DNA of 64,000 bases from Panorpa germanica (lineage: Eukaryota; Arthropoda; Insecta; Mecoptera; Panorpidae): contig OY783219.1 in assembly GCA_963678705.1 (NCBI GenBank), positions 5,580,001 to 5,644,000 of the forward strand, written 5' to 3'. The position numbers were made by a program, and so were the translations under genes. Below the pieces are notes generated by a model that was not told where the DNA came from, ran no database searches, and saw nothing but the letters and a program-made list of their open reading frames with translations. Of the stretch, positions 1 to 11,520 are shown piece after piece (position 1 is the first letter of the stretch; each line of letters starts with the position of its first letter).

Positions 1-248
1 TGGTCTTGTTTCTTTCAATTTGGGCGGAGGAGAGGTTGAACTAGAAATGGTAAATTACAGATTATCTCACTGGAATTTGAGCAGGTTTAGCTGGTGATAA
101 AGGGTGATAATTACGTTGTTGTCCTTCTTGGTAATGGTGAAATTGGGGCCGGTTTTGTTGCTGTCCTTCATGGCTTGAAGCATAGCTTGACGCTTCTTCT
201 CAGCCTCTTCAAGACGACGACGCTTCTCTTCAATATCACGTTGTTTCT
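1..248 (-). pseudogene. Partial copy of troponin T (internal fragment)
   Basis: Bases 1-248 match 5167-5414 of the complete troponin T gene with no difference that I can see. The copy holds the end of one coding exon, the whole 74-bp intron (41-114) and the start of the next exon. It is cut off on the left by the window edge and on the right at 248/249, where sequence unrelated to troponin T begins. Near-identity that includes an intron means either a very recent DNA-level duplication or an assembly duplicate. It has no start codon and cannot make troponin T by itself. Confidence 0.9.
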
Positions 249-415
249 CATGAATCATATGTTCTTTGTACTAAATAATGTTCGCCTATATCTAATGCAG
301 ATTCTTCAGGTTCTGCATCTGGCTCCGGTAATTCTGTTGAAGCATAACCATTCTTTTTTTCTGTATCATTATTTACAGTCTCTGCTTTTGTGTCTTTACA
401 TTCCTCTGTCACCAT
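249..415 (-). CDS. mof: First coding exon of a MOF/KAT8-like MYST acetyltransferase, interrupted
   Basis: On the minus strand an ATG at 415 opens a 55-codon reading frame. It is acidic at first and ends with the stretch DIGEHYLVQRTYDS. This resembles the start of the chromo-barrel domain of MOF/KAT8 histone H4K16 acetyltransferases, in which a tryptophan follows (recalled family pattern: IGE-Y-L-x-R then a TW or SW). Here the next codon would be TG plus one base. The base supplied by the adjoining troponin T fragment turns it into TGA, so the frame stops exactly at the junction. The rest of the gene is not in the window. Assignment rests on a short motif, so a different chromo-barrel protein is possible. 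Confidence 0.6.
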
Positions 416-587
416 TTTAATTAATTAATATTATATATATTTCGTTACACGTTATTATAAAAATTACACAGCTAGAAATAACGAAAGACGCAATAAACAC
501 TTCCTTACATATTCTTTTTGTTAGTATTCCGCCATTTTTTTTGTTCTACCAATATCAAAATAATAAATTGTACAGTTATCTGCTCGC
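416..587. promoter_or_regulatory. Putative divergent promoter between mof-like exon and small gene
   Basis: Two start codons point away from each other across 172 bp (415 minus strand, 588 plus strand). The interval is AT-rich and holds no clear TATA box that I would defend. Short head-to-head spacing is the only evidence. Confidence 0.35.
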
Positions 588-845
588 ATGTGGTTTAGTA
601 AAGAAACAATCCATTGTGTTTTTGAGTTATTGATTTATAGAGGTCGCTAGAAGTTTCAAGAATATTTAAATATGAATTAGTTATATTAAATAATTACTTT
701 TCAAGAAGACTACATTTCGAATTTTGCAGCCGATACTTTAAAAAAGCAAAGGAGCACTGAAGATGACCATGAAAGAATATCCGAAGACTATGAGACTTGG
801 AAGAATAGAATTTTGGAAGCTGCCTACAAGGATATCCAGTGCTGA
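588..845 (+). CDS. Unrecognised small protein, two exons (56 aa)
   Basis: I do not recognise this protein. Exon 1 is 588-642 (18 codons plus one base) and exon 2 is 730-845, ending in TGA. The junction is in phase 1 and gives GCC (Ala). The acceptor is a good TTTTGCAG. The donor (GAG followed by GTCGCT) is weak, which is the main doubt. The product starts MWFSKETIHCVFELLIY and continues with a charged, helix-like tail containing EDYETWKNRILEAAYKDIQ. It has no signal peptide or obvious transmembrane segment. It starts 172 bp from the divergent mof-like exon. An AATAAA-like signal lies near 1022. A plausible alternative is that only exon 2 is real and belongs to a gene with other upstream exons. 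Confidence 0.4.
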
Positions 846-2204
846 TTACTGATTTTTCTAAATAGATATTTAACAATTGTATTATTCTAGGAATCGTTAA
901 GTTTTCCCTTTTGTACTAAGCAAGGGCTGTTTTTGTACTGTAATTGATTTAAGGTCGCCTGTCTGAGGAAGTTGCTCTTACGCAGTTCGCACGTCTTATT
1001 TCTAAGCATTTCTAAGATAAAATAATAAACACAATTTGAATAATAGACACACATATTTTATTTAATAATATTTATACCTTACAGACTAGACTGTACTCAA
1101 GAATTTCAATTTTTAATTGAAATTAAAATAATAATTAATAAAATAATATTTAAAACAAAAAAATAATATATTTATATACATATTAATAATATATGTAATT
1201 AATAATAACATTAATAATTAATTTTAAGATAATTTTGATATTAAGCTTACAATAAATTTATTGTATTGCAATTCAAAACATAAGTTAAATAAAATAAAAC
1301 AATCATACGTTAAGGTATTATTTAAAAATAATTAGATCTTTCAAAAATACACAAAATTCTGATTACTAAATTTAAATGTAAGAAAACAAACATGTTTTTT
1401 GCCAAACCCAATACCATATCTTTTGTAAGTGGTTTTTGAAATAGATCTTTTTATTTATCAAGCTCACAAATTATATACAGCTAGTTTATTATTTAGGCTT
1501 CTTTAAGTTAATTAAATTTAATTAGTTAATATCGACATCATAAAAATGAATTACATTTTAAAATAAAATGAAGTGTATATGTGTATATATATTCGAAATA
1601 GAATTTTTAATGTTTTAAAATATTTTAAAATTCAATTTAAAATTAAAAAACATATGTTTATTTTTTAATGAAAATTTAATTTATTTGCACCTTAACTTTA
1701 ATGACTTGATTATAAAATCAAGTAATAGTTACAAATTGATATTTTTTTAAAAATATAATTAATAATATTTAGATAAATATGTAATATTTTTTCTTTGCAA
1801 TTATTGTTTGATGTTGTTGTGTTTTTTGGGTGATGTTGTATGAGGTTTTCAGTTATCCTTATCTGCAATTAAAAAGGCATTTATTAAAATAACATCCTGG
1901 ACAACAGCCACGCATTATGATTGGGTAATTTTTCATAATTTTTAATGAAGAATTATTTATTTTAACTTTACATCAATATTGTCACAAACAAATTTTGAAA
2001 TAACGTTTTCTATCGGTTCTAGCTATTATTAAATTAATTCGCTAGTGATAATTATAGACAAAAGTACATATATACTATACTCAATACATATACTTGTTAA
2101 ATACTACCACATTGTTGAGAAATATGGAAATATTACCAATTTTTCTTTTACTAATTTGCAGTCCTAAATTGATTCATGTAGATTACAATTTACTCACTAT
2201 ATAT
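846..2204. other. Intergenic AT-rich stretch with troponin T 3' UTR
   Basis: There is no coding signal on either strand. The troponin T stop is at 2205, so its 3' UTR must run leftwards into this interval. Several AATAAA-like motifs exist, and I cannot choose the cleavage site. Sequence from about 1040 to 1790 is very AT-rich. Confidence 0.5.
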
Positions 2205-2247
2205 TTATTCTTCTTCCTCTTCCTCCTCTTCTTCTTCCTCTTCTTCT

Positions 2248-2282
<35 letters not shown>

Positions 2283-5200
2283 AGGCTCGGGCTCGAAAGT
2301 GGGTTCTTCCAATTCTTCGTCAAGGTCGATATCATCAGCCTTAACATCCTCCTCACCTTCGGGTGATTCTGGGTCTCCAGCTTTCTTGCCTGGACGTTCT
2401 CCGAACCATTTGGGCAACTTGGCTACACAATCGAAAACCAACGATTAAAAAATACAATCTTCAAAATATGAATTGTTTCAAAAAGAGGTTATTTACAAAA
2501 CTTATACATTGTTTAAAAAAAAAACACATTTACTCAAAAGAATTCAGGGTTTTAAAATAGTGTGTTTTGTATTTTGTAAAACTAATTTACGATTCGATGA
2601 TGGAAATATTTTTTAGTTTGTCATTTAAAAATGCTGTACAATGGGCTTGTGTCCTTATTTTTTAGTGGTCGATTTTTGAATTGTTGATTGAAATTGATGT
2701 TAATAAATGTGTATTGGCGTGTCTATTTTATTAAATATCTAAATGTTGACGGAGATATAGCAATTAAAAATTTGAATTTTAGTTTTAGCGCTAGAGTCAG
2801 TTATTTGTTGAGTAGGTCAGTGCTGTGGTAATGTTTTGGAGCTGTTGGTAGTCAAAATAATCAAGTCAAGTCAAAGAATAATAAGTTTTCATTTTATTTA
2901 ACGCTTTTACGGCAGGCATAATATTGAAATTTTATTGTTCCTTGAAATAGCTGTAAATAGTATTTGATATATAAATACATATAGCAGAGATTTATGATCT
3001 GTAAGGTTGGCAGCGGTTGTGATGTCACGTGCATTTGGAATGTGTACAACATTGAATCCCTTTAATAATTAAAGAGACAAAATGACTTTTTTAATTGTTA
3101 ATATCTCCTTACTATCTCCTAATATCAATATATAGTACACTTTTATAGAAGTTAAGACATAGGACACGAGCCCATTTATTAGCTGTGTACAAAACTTACC
3201 TTTCTGGCGACCGCCGAATTGTTGGCTTCTGTCGGTCCAGATACGCTCAAGACTTTCCTTATTTTGTGTTTCTAGTCCCTATGGATGAATTGTTATTGGA
3301 ATGTAAATCAAAAATGCAGGATAAATCAACAACTAAATGCAACATATAACAATCCACTGTAAAATGAAAAAATCATTGCTTGTTGAACTTGGAAGTTGTG
3401 AAATAGATGTCTTATTAGACATTGTGATAAATTGTAGACAATTAGGCGTATATGTAGCCTTGCGTTTTTGTTCAATAAATATTTCATTGATATAAGTTTG
3501 TATTAGACAACTTCCAAGCACGCTGCGTTCAAGAAATTTGATTTTACAGTGCTATAAAAGAGGGTATGGGGTCGCAGACTGCACTATCTTTGTACAGGTT
3601 AGCCGATTCGGCGACTGCTAAGATTTGAATTAAGTAGATATATGTTTTAGAAGAGAAATCCATTGGTCCAGCAGCAGATTGCTAGTTGCTTTTGTGACAT
3701 AAATAGCAGAGAGAAACCTTATATAATCTTCTTCCTTAAGTTCGTTGATACAGTAAGAGAAAGGAGTCGGAAAAGGAGATGATTCGAAAGAAGGAATTGA
3801 TTGGAAAACAAGAAAAGGTGTAAAGGAACTATAATTCGAAGGGCGGATTGTAATGCTGGAAGGAGAGAAACAACGAAAGAAAGAAGAGTTTGTTTTGGTT
3901 TAGGGAGAATGTTGAAGTGAAAATATCCAGTAAACATTTTGGAGTCACTTTGCCATCATATTGAAGACGCGTCTGATTTTTTTGTAATGAAAGAGTTCAG
4001 TTTCTAAGGTCGTTAGGCTACAAATGGCGAAACTACTCGATCTACCGGAATACAAATGAAGATAAAGTTGATGCGAACTATAATTGAAGTGCAATAGTGA
4101 TAGAAACGTCTCAAAACAAGACACGTCACCAAATTGTTTACTGGGTAGCAAAACTGCAACAGTAAATTAAATGAGCCAATCAACAAGTTGACCAATGGAT
4201 TTTTCCTGCAATAAATGGGTGAGATTAACAACAAATTAGGGTATTTCTCGACGAAATGTTCAATTTGATATTTCTGTGATATTAATAAACACTGAGAGAA
4301 TAAATAATAACGGAAAACGATATAATTATTAACAACATCATAAGGAATCAAGTAACATGTAAAGAAAAAGACAAAGGGGGTTGTTTTTTTTAATAGTACG
4401 ATAAAGTAATGTAGACGAACACATTGAAAATCGACATGGGGGCTAACACATTTACGAAGAAAACAACGTGCTTAGCAACACGTGCCGAAATCCCACGTGG
4501 ACTTGACTTACATCGTTTACGTTTCATGAATTGGTCATTTCGTTTCTTCCACGTGTGCTCCATGGTTTCCGACAATAATGTGTCGTAACCCTGAACAAAA
4601 GTTCACTCTCTTAAAAATATTCTTAGCATTTGTTTGATTATAAAGGTATTAATCAACGGACGGTAATTCCCGAAATTTTCTCATCGAACTAAAGTATGCT
4701 ATATGGGATTGAGCTAATTATTTGGAAGGAAATTCTACTTACACCCTCGAAGAGCTTCTTCTTGTCGTCGTAAGACCTTGTGTCCACACGACGTTCATAT
4801 TTGGAGGCGACTTGGATCTTGGGCTGCAAAGAACACCAACAATTAACGACTGAACCACCACGATCATCATCTAATTATAGATTAAGGAACTTACGGGGTA
4901 TTTGCCAGTAAGGGCTTCTGGGTCTAAACCCTTCTTTAAGGCTTTGTGTCTGAGTTGTTGTTTCTGCCTTTCTTTCAATTCTTTAAGATCGTAATCTTGA
5001 CGTTTTTGACGTTCCTCAAGATCGTATTTCTCGGTCTCCAATTTGACAATTGTTTCCCAGAGTTCAGTAGCCTTATTGCGAAGTTTGTCAATATTCAAAT
5101 TTTCAACATCTAGTGGTTTAATACGGAAAGACAGAGAAATTTTCTTTTCTTCTTCCAATTGTTCCTTGGTCTTGTTTCTTTCAATTTGGGCGGAGGAGAG

Positions 5201-8200
5201 GTTGAACTAGAAATGGTAAATTACAGATTATCTCACTGGAATTTGAGCAGGTTTAGCTGGTGATAAAGGGTGATAATTACGTTGTTGTCCTTCTTGGTAA
5301 TGGTGAAATTGGGGCCGGTTTTGTTGCTGTCCTTCATGGCTTGAAGCATAGCTTGACGCTTCTTCTCAGCCTCTTCAAGACGACGACGCTTCTCTTCAAT
5401 ATCACGTTGTTTCTTTTCTTCAATTTCACGGACGCGACGCTCTTCTTCTTCCTTCTTGCGTTGAGCCATGCGTTTTTCTTCCTCAGCGCGGGAGACCTTG
5501 CGCTTGGCTTGCTTCTCCTTGAGACGCTTGAGGTCCTCTTCTTCTTTGGCGCGCTGTTTACGCCATTCGTTGATGTATTCCTTCAACTGATCATCGAGGT
5601 CGGATCTCTTCTGGTCCTGACGCTGTAAATATTTGCAAAATACAACTAATTAACTTCCGAACCCGAAAAATGAATTTCTGCAATAACCTCCAAATAAATT
5701 ACCTTGATGAATTCAGGATTCTCACCCCCATCCCTAAAAAATTCAAATATCAAATTAATATAATATATTTATGTCAAAGTTTGTTTAATAATTGAATAAG
5801 CGAAAGACATATTTACAAAAGTCAGCCATTTAAAAAATATCTATTAAAAAAAAAAGGAAAATATTTTTTTTTTTTTTTTGGAAACCATTCATTGTTTGAT
5901 CATGCAGGTAAATTAGGTTTTCCATTTGTTAGTCGACAAAGCAGTAGCGGAATTTGTTGGAGGAAAACATTTATAGAAATTTTGATGAAAACTTTTATAA
6001 AAGTGAAAATGAAAACAAGAAAAACATATATATAATAGGTACATTTAACATGTAACAAATATATCAGTAGATTTCCTTTTCTTTTGGATAAAAAGGATTT
6101 AAAAAGGACATCAGTTCATGTCGTCCTGGTAGAAATACCTTTTTGCGATGAAGCACTTATATACTAAACATTGAGCTGTTTTTTTTAAATAGAAGCCAAA
6201 CCATTTTTAATTGATGAATCTCCAATTATTTATCAATCACAACAAATACAGATAATAAATCCTTGCCAGAAGTTGTCCATAGATAATATTCTATTCAAAA
6301 ATGAAAAAAAAACTATTCTTTATTAAAAATTTGTAAAAAAGCCAATCCAAAAAAATTAATTAGCTGTTATTAATTACAAAACGTAGCAGAAGTATTAAGC
6401 AAACAATACAAAACTGTCTTTTTATTATTTGTATTGTTTGGTATTTGATTTCCTCACAAAGATAATAGTTTATTTCATTAAAAGAAACATACATCTGGAG
6501 CATTTCTTATAAACACCCACTTCTGACACCAATAATTTTAATTTTTTTTAATTTAAATTTATTTTTATTGCGATCAATAAAATTAGAACTACTAATCTTT
6601 GTGATAAATCATTGAAAGCAAAATAAAACATATTTGTTTATAAAAATAATTGGAGAGGCTTTGTTTTTATAAACTACTGGCAAGGAAATAAATATTTCTG
6701 TAATTACAAAATAACTTACTCAGTTTTTACGACCGTTCTTCATAATTTAATCAATTTTACCGGGAATTATGATAAATCAAGCCCAGGGTTGTTGTTTAAT
6801 TGTGTGTTTTTTTTATGATTGTAATATTTGTGGTTTTTTTGGGTTTTTATATTTTTGATGGGCACGGTGCGGTAGAGTAGGAACCAAGGAGAAAAATAGA
6901 AAGAAAAAAAATTGTGTTAAAAACTATTTTTTTGTTTTCTTAAATAATTACTAATCACACAAAATATTTTTACTAATTAAAAATATATTAATTCTAAGTC
7001 ATTCTACTAAGTCTATACTAATTAAAGTTTCATTTTCTACTAATTTACTAATTGCACGGGAAAACGCATCATCGAACTTGGTAAGCATCAATTTTCTGGA
7101 AAACTATAACACCTACAAACATGTTGTGTTATTTTTCTTGTAAATAATAACATTATCTACAACTTTGATTAATGACTTTTTCTTGTAACTTTTATAACAT
7201 GAAAGTTATAAGTAAAAATAAAACTTAAATATATTTTTGTTTATAACTTTTCTACTATAAAAGTTACAAAGAAAAGTTATTAAGAAAAGTTGTAGATAAT
7301 ATTATTATCTACAAAAAAGCTCTTTACTAAATTTGTGTACGACGTATAGTTTTCGAGATACATAAAAGAAATGATTACATTCTTATTTTCAAGATGGCGA
7401 CCGAATGGAGGCGCCCCGATCACCTTTTACTTATTGCTTATCCAAGTAACACGTTTCCCCAACTAAATCAATTTTCAAAAAAGTATATCTGGAACATTGT
7501 TTTTTAATTCATAAACTTTGAATTTCAATTAATTAATAATACAACTGCAAATTATAATGTTCTAAATCAACTTTTAATGAAATTTTTGAAACTAATTACT
7601 AACTAAAGTACTAAAATAAGCTAGGTAGTTAAAAGCAGTCTTCTGTTAAATTTGCATTTCAAAATTTTACTTCTAAATTATATTTAAAGAATTTTAATTT
7701 TTAATATTTCTTCAATTCTAATTATTTAGCTATATTATTAAGCATGTATAACTAATCTATTCTTAATTGTTAATGAGAGTAATTAACTATTAAACGATTT
7801 TATTTTACCAAAACAGCTACAACAGAAGTTTCAACTTACTTGCTGAAATATAAGAAAGAAATAATTATTAATTATGGTGTTTATAATGTTAAAAATTTCG
7901 ACTAAACACAATTACGTATATTTTACATACAAAATATAGTTTTTATAAAAGATCTATATAACAGTTTTATAAAGAATCTTGCAGACTATATATTTAAAAG
8001 AAATTTTAAGCAAAAATGTTACATTATATCTCGTACAGATTGGTGACATGCGACATCCAACATTTATATATTTTTATACATAAATTTAGACATAAGTGTA
8101 CTAAATGTGTTGTACTTTTAACATACAGACTAGTGCGACACTAATAAAACCTTTACGTATGCTATTTTAAAAAATTCTAGTTAGTATTTTTATGAAACAA

Positions 8201-8736
8201 AAATGTTTCAAAACTCAGTCGGAACATCTAAAGAAATTAGGGTTTTGAATATGATCTCTTAGTTTTGCAAGTGATGTAATATTTACGTTTTGTGTGTAGT
8301 AGACTTCATTGAATATTTTATTTCAATAATTTTATGTAAGAATACTTACGTCTCGGTGACCTCGACCTCCTCCTCCTCCTCAGAACTAAAATATTAAACA
8401 TTTATTTATTTAGTAACGTTTTTTACAGTAATTAAGAATTAAACTATTAGTGACAAGGGGCGGACCACAAATTTAAGGGGGGTCACAGAATTATAAGTGA
8501 AGAAAAATAACATTTACGTAACAAATATGTTAAATTATTACGTAATCTGTTGGTTACCACAGGGGGGGGGGGGTATCTATTTCCTAAAACTTACTGCGTT
8601 TATATTTTTGATTTGTTTGTTTTTTTAATTATTTTGCGTTGTGTAATAGCTGACTATAAATTTTTAATTAAAAATAATAGAATAATTTTTGTTGATTTTG
8701 TTTTAGTACTTACGAGTATTCTTCTTCGTCAGACAT
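2205..8736 (-). CDS. up: Troponin T (upheld), thin-filament tropomyosin-binding subunit
   Basis: Troponin T anchors the troponin complex to tropomyosin in striated muscle. Minus-strand coding exons are 8714-8736, 8350-8385, 5703-5733, 5281-5622, 4895-5206, 4743-4823, one of two alternatives (4512-4590 or 3200-3278), and 2205-2422. All junctions keep frame and give 373 aa. The N-terminus is acidic (MSDEEEYSSEEEEEVEV). The core has the conserved tropomyosin-binding coiled coil, including RQDQKRSDLDDQLKEYINEW, and the KLPKWFGERPG segment. The tail is mostly glutamate (2208-2283), a mark of arthropod troponin T thought to bind calcium. The start is chosen because the first residues match insect troponin T and an upstream acceptor at 8753 shows a 5' UTR intron. 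Introns carry MITEs. Part of exons 4-5 is duplicated at 1-248. Confidence 0.96.
2208..2283 (-). repeat. GAG/GAA codon repeat (polyglutamate tail)
   Basis: A mixed run of GAG and GAA codons gives an almost pure glutamate C-terminus just before the TAA at 2205-2207. Codon mixing argues against simple slippage alone. Confidence 0.9.
2638..3178. mobile_element. MITE family A, near-complete copy
   Basis: This element of about 540 bp ends in terminal inverted repeats of about 16 bp (ATGGGCTTGTGTCCT on the left; AGGACACGAGCCCAT on the right). It lies in the troponin T intron before the last exon. Other copies are at 18103-18660 (reverse orientation), 41877-42035 and 48318-48510. No open frame. The superfamily cannot be set without clear target-site duplications. 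Confidence 0.75.
3200..3278 (-). other. up: Troponin T mutually exclusive exon, variant 2 (79 nt)
   Basis: Encodes GLETQNKESLERIWTDRSQQ and then FGGRQK. The acceptor is CCATAG and the donor GTAAGT. The final G plus CC gives alanine. The intron between the two variants (3279-4511) contains a MITE copy. Confidence 0.9.
3928..4145. mobile_element. MITE family D, copy 1
   Basis: Ends in CCAGTAAACATTTT and a near-inverted ATTGTTTACTGGG. Internal sequence matches 15582-15843 and 19714-19975. This copy is about 45 bp shorter, with an internal deletion. It sits in the intron between the two alternative troponin T exons. Confidence 0.8.
4512..4590 (-). other. up: Troponin T mutually exclusive exon, variant 1 (79 nt)
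   Basis: Encodes GYDTLLSETMEHTWKKRNDQF and a basic end (MKRKR). It has a TTCAG acceptor and GTAAGT donor. It ends with one base (T) that combines with CC of the last exon to give serine. It has the same length and phase as variant 2, so including both would break the frame. This corresponds to the alternative exon 10A/10B pair known in Drosophila up. Confidence 0.88.
7085..7415. repeat. Interspersed repeat family B, copy 1
   Basis: About 330 bp with internal inverted pieces of the form ACTATAAAAGTTAC and ending in ATTTTCAAGATGGCGACC. It matches 21590-22000 and a short piece at 35030-35080. Noncoding and lies in a troponin T intron. Confidence 0.6.
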
Positions 8737-8752
8737 GTTGATGGGTTAGGGT
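8737..8752 (-). other. up: Troponin T 5' UTR, end of noncoding exon sequence before ATG
   Basis: Minus strand reads TTTTGCAG followed by 16 bases and the ATG. This is a good acceptor, so the transcription start lies in a separate noncoding exon above 8753 that I could not locate. Confidence 0.7.
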
Positions 8753-9656
8753 CTGCAAAAGAAAATAATTTTATTAATATTGATTAATAATATTTAATAT
8801 TAATTTAATATGTTATTAATTGCAAAAAAAAAAAATGGTGAAAATTTTTCGTGATTTAGTTTTTTTAATTGCAACGTCTTATCACACATTGACATAGATT
8901 AGTTACGTCACTGATAAACAAACGAATGTATCTCAGATTTTTTAGAAAAGATCGTCGCGTGTATTCACAGTCGATTCAAAAACATTTTCTTCATCTTTCC
9001 AAGAAAATCGATACTCGCGCGAAAACGCACGCTACAGATGTTTTTAAATAGCTTAATGTAGAAAGTATTTATCCCACTGATAAGAGCTGCCAATATGTGA
9101 CGCATACGTCACAAATATGTGTCCATCGCATAATTATTTACTGCGCGTTTTAAATTGTCTTGCGATGAACAACAGTCGCTATTTTAGTAAATAGATCAAG
9201 GTCTAACAAACAAAATTAAAGTACAACGTCATTTGCGTATGCACGGGGCTTCAAAGTAATCTTTTATTAACATAAGACGGTACTAAATTCAAATTTACAC
9301 CGTGTCTAAAATATGCAATAACTAAAATGATTTACATTTAAAATACATAACAAATAAACATAAAACAATTGAACTCAAAATTGGAACATTTTAAAATTTT
9401 CATTAAGGTGCCCTACTTTGGAGTAACGTAGCTCCGTCCCTGTAAGACACACAAAAAAATATTGTATACAAAACTTGTACGGAATTGAGTCCTCTATAAG
9501 TTTGATAATAACTATTTTTATCGTAGAACGCACTGGTAACAAGATATTGCTAAAAAAACCGTTTTGGTAACAAGATGGTAGAAAATATATTTGGTTACGG
9601 TCAGGAAAAGAAATTTCGTATTTTAAAGCTTCAGTTTATGGGGTGTGGTAAAGCCT

Positions 9657-10143
9657 TATTCCCACTCACTGTTTTGATATTTAATTTACTGTTTTTATTT
9701 AATATTGTAATCTAGATTTCAGGTTTTCGTTTAAGCATTCCTTTTTACATTTGTGTTTTAATTTAAGTTTAGTTAATTTAGTTGGTGCGTATGCATAGTT
9801 AGTATGTTATTTTGACAGTTCGACCTAAAAATGAATGTGAAATAATTAAAATTGCTATTTTTAATAAGAAATTGTTTTCACTTCTATATTTTTCAAAAAC
9901 TGACTTCTTTAAACTTCTTTTAAAAGTAAATCCTACTGCATTTTGACAGATTGTCACATTTTGGAGGCTATAATATAATACAGTTTTTCTTAATTTAATA
10001 TTTTTAATTTAAAACATTGGACCTTGTAAGGTTCTAAAAAAAAAAATTAAATTAAAAATGGTACTGTGAATAACTACGCGTATTGCCATATGCTAAACAA
10101 TTTAAATTAAATACAAAATTAAAAGAAAGCAGTGAGTGGGAAT
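9657..10143. mobile_element. Putative MITE with CCCACTCACTG ends
   Basis: ATTCCCACTCACTG at the left end and CAGTGAGTGGGAAT at the right end form 14-bp inverted repeats about 487 bp apart. The interior is AT-rich with no open frame. No second copy in the window. Confidence 0.5.
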
Positions 10144-10784
10144 GATACTTAATGCATTTATGTTTCTGAAACTTTCGCCTCCGTTTTTGATCCGAAATGG
10201 CTTCGAAACGGATACTCTTTTCTTTCTAGAATTCTAGAATATCGTATTCGAATCGAAATTGTTTGTCTAACTTTATTCATGATGTAATGAGAGACATCTC
10301 TATTGTATAACCAGAATTAAATAAGAAATACATAGAAATTCGATCTTAATTATTATATATAAAAATATATTGATTTTCTATTTAGGAGAAGTGTATTTTC
10401 ATCAACAAATTAATTCATCTTTATTTATACTATATCATTAAATGAAATAAAATCAAATAATTTAGACATTCGACAAAGTGTAACCCGATATTTGTCTGTT
10501 TCTGCCGTAACTTTATATGGAGTCCTTCGCATCCCAAGATCTGTGGATAATTCTGAAGTACCGACCAAATAACGAGCAGCAATCGGCTCTAACGGTAGTT
10601 TATTTTCGTTCGCTAGAAATTGAGGAGGAGTTCTTCATTATATAGCAGTCGTACACGACTTGACTTGGTTGATTTATTTTTAGCTCCTGTATTTACGTCT
10701 TCATGTTTTTAACCAACCTACACTTTATTACATGCTCTAAATTATTTACTTGCTCGCTAAACACATCTAAGATTTATCTAACAT

Positions 10785-10896
10785 AACAAAAGATACCTGT
10801 TATGTAAACAATTTACCTATAGAAAACGTTTTGTGACCTATTTTACTGGTTTTTGAATTGTACATTTAACTATTTGCGCATTAGCATAGTTATAGT
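10785..10896. repeat. Interspersed repeat family F, copy 1
   Basis: Shares the string TTTGCGCATTAGCATA and the preceding GACCTATTTTACTG block with 11425-11520 and 53757-53875. It is probably a fragment of one transposon family. Confidence 0.5.
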
Positions 10897-10897
10897 T

Positions 10898-11100
10898 TAA
10901 ATTACGAGAGTTCGGTGGCGACTTATACTTAAAACAAGTTGTGGAGTATAAACTGCCGATATAACTAAAAAGCACTGACTCACTTATTTTTCTATAATGT
11001 ATATAGAAAGAAATAAGATAAAATTCATTATCGTATTATAGATTTATACCGCTCTTATAACCTCTTTTAAGTATAAGTCGCCGCCGAACTATCGTAATTT
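10898..11100. mobile_element. MITE family E, copy 1
   Basis: About 203 bp with long inverted ends: ATTACGAGAGTTCGGTGGCG left and CGCCGCCGAACTATCGTAAT right. It is the inverse of the copy at 37418-37617. A diverged third copy follows at about 11120-11300. Confidence 0.8.
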
Positions 11101-11119
11101 GATCTATATAAAACTTCTG

Positions 11120-11300
11120 CAGTCTTTACAGTAGCCATCTTTCAAATAAGAGCCGTATAAATCTACGATATAAAGGTGAATTGTATCTTATTCTTTCCTA
11201 TATACATTACAAAAAAATTAATGCGGTAGTGTGTTTTCATTTTGTCCTAGATACGGCGGCACAACTTGTTTTAAGCATAAGTGACCTCCTTTGGATTAAA
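11120..11300. mobile_element. MITE family E, diverged copy
   Basis: Aligns by eye to the interior and one end of family E (ATACATTACAAAAAAATTAA, then ACAACTTGTTTTAAGCATAA). One terminal repeat is decayed. Confidence 0.5.
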
Positions 11301-11424
11301 TATTACTAGGTTTTGCATGTTTTGAGTTTTGCGAGCTTATATACAATCGCCTTTAATGTTCAAGGTAGCGGATTCGAACCAATATCTAGATTTAATGAAT
11401 GTATAAATACATAACATAACACAA

Positions 11425-11520
11425 AATTAACGATTTTACTAATTATACAACGTTTTGTGACCTATTTTACTGTCTTTTGTAAATAAATGTACCGTTGTGC
11501 ATTACCATGCTTATAACACT
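11425..11520. repeat. Interspersed repeat family F, copy 2
   Basis: Matches 10785-10896 over GTTTTGTGACCTATTTTACTG and the GCATTA block. The flanking TATTACTAGGTTTTGC string also recurs near 54210, so the full element is longer than this block. Confidence 0.5.

Noticed and set aside
94..420. Plus-strand 108-aa hydrophobic open frame
   Set aside because: It is antisense to the troponin T fragment and the mof-like exon. The leucine runs mirror lysine/glutamate codons of the real protein. The same applies to 5260-5628.
2094..2366. Plus-strand frame rich in Leu/Phe
   Set aside because: Antisense of the polyglutamate tail of troponin T.
6715..6765. Extra lysine-rich troponin T microexon before GTAAGT at 6719
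   Set aside because: The donor is good, but no convincing acceptor gives an in-frame exon.
8562..8573. Run of G in a troponin T intron as a functional element
   Set aside because: A homopolymer of uncertain length next to a frame beginning MVTTGGGGYL. More likely simple sequence or a sequencing slip.
9236..9440. hAT MITE ending CTCCGTCCCTG
   Set aside because: Only one end is convincing. The proposed left end GCACGGGGCTTC pairs poorly.
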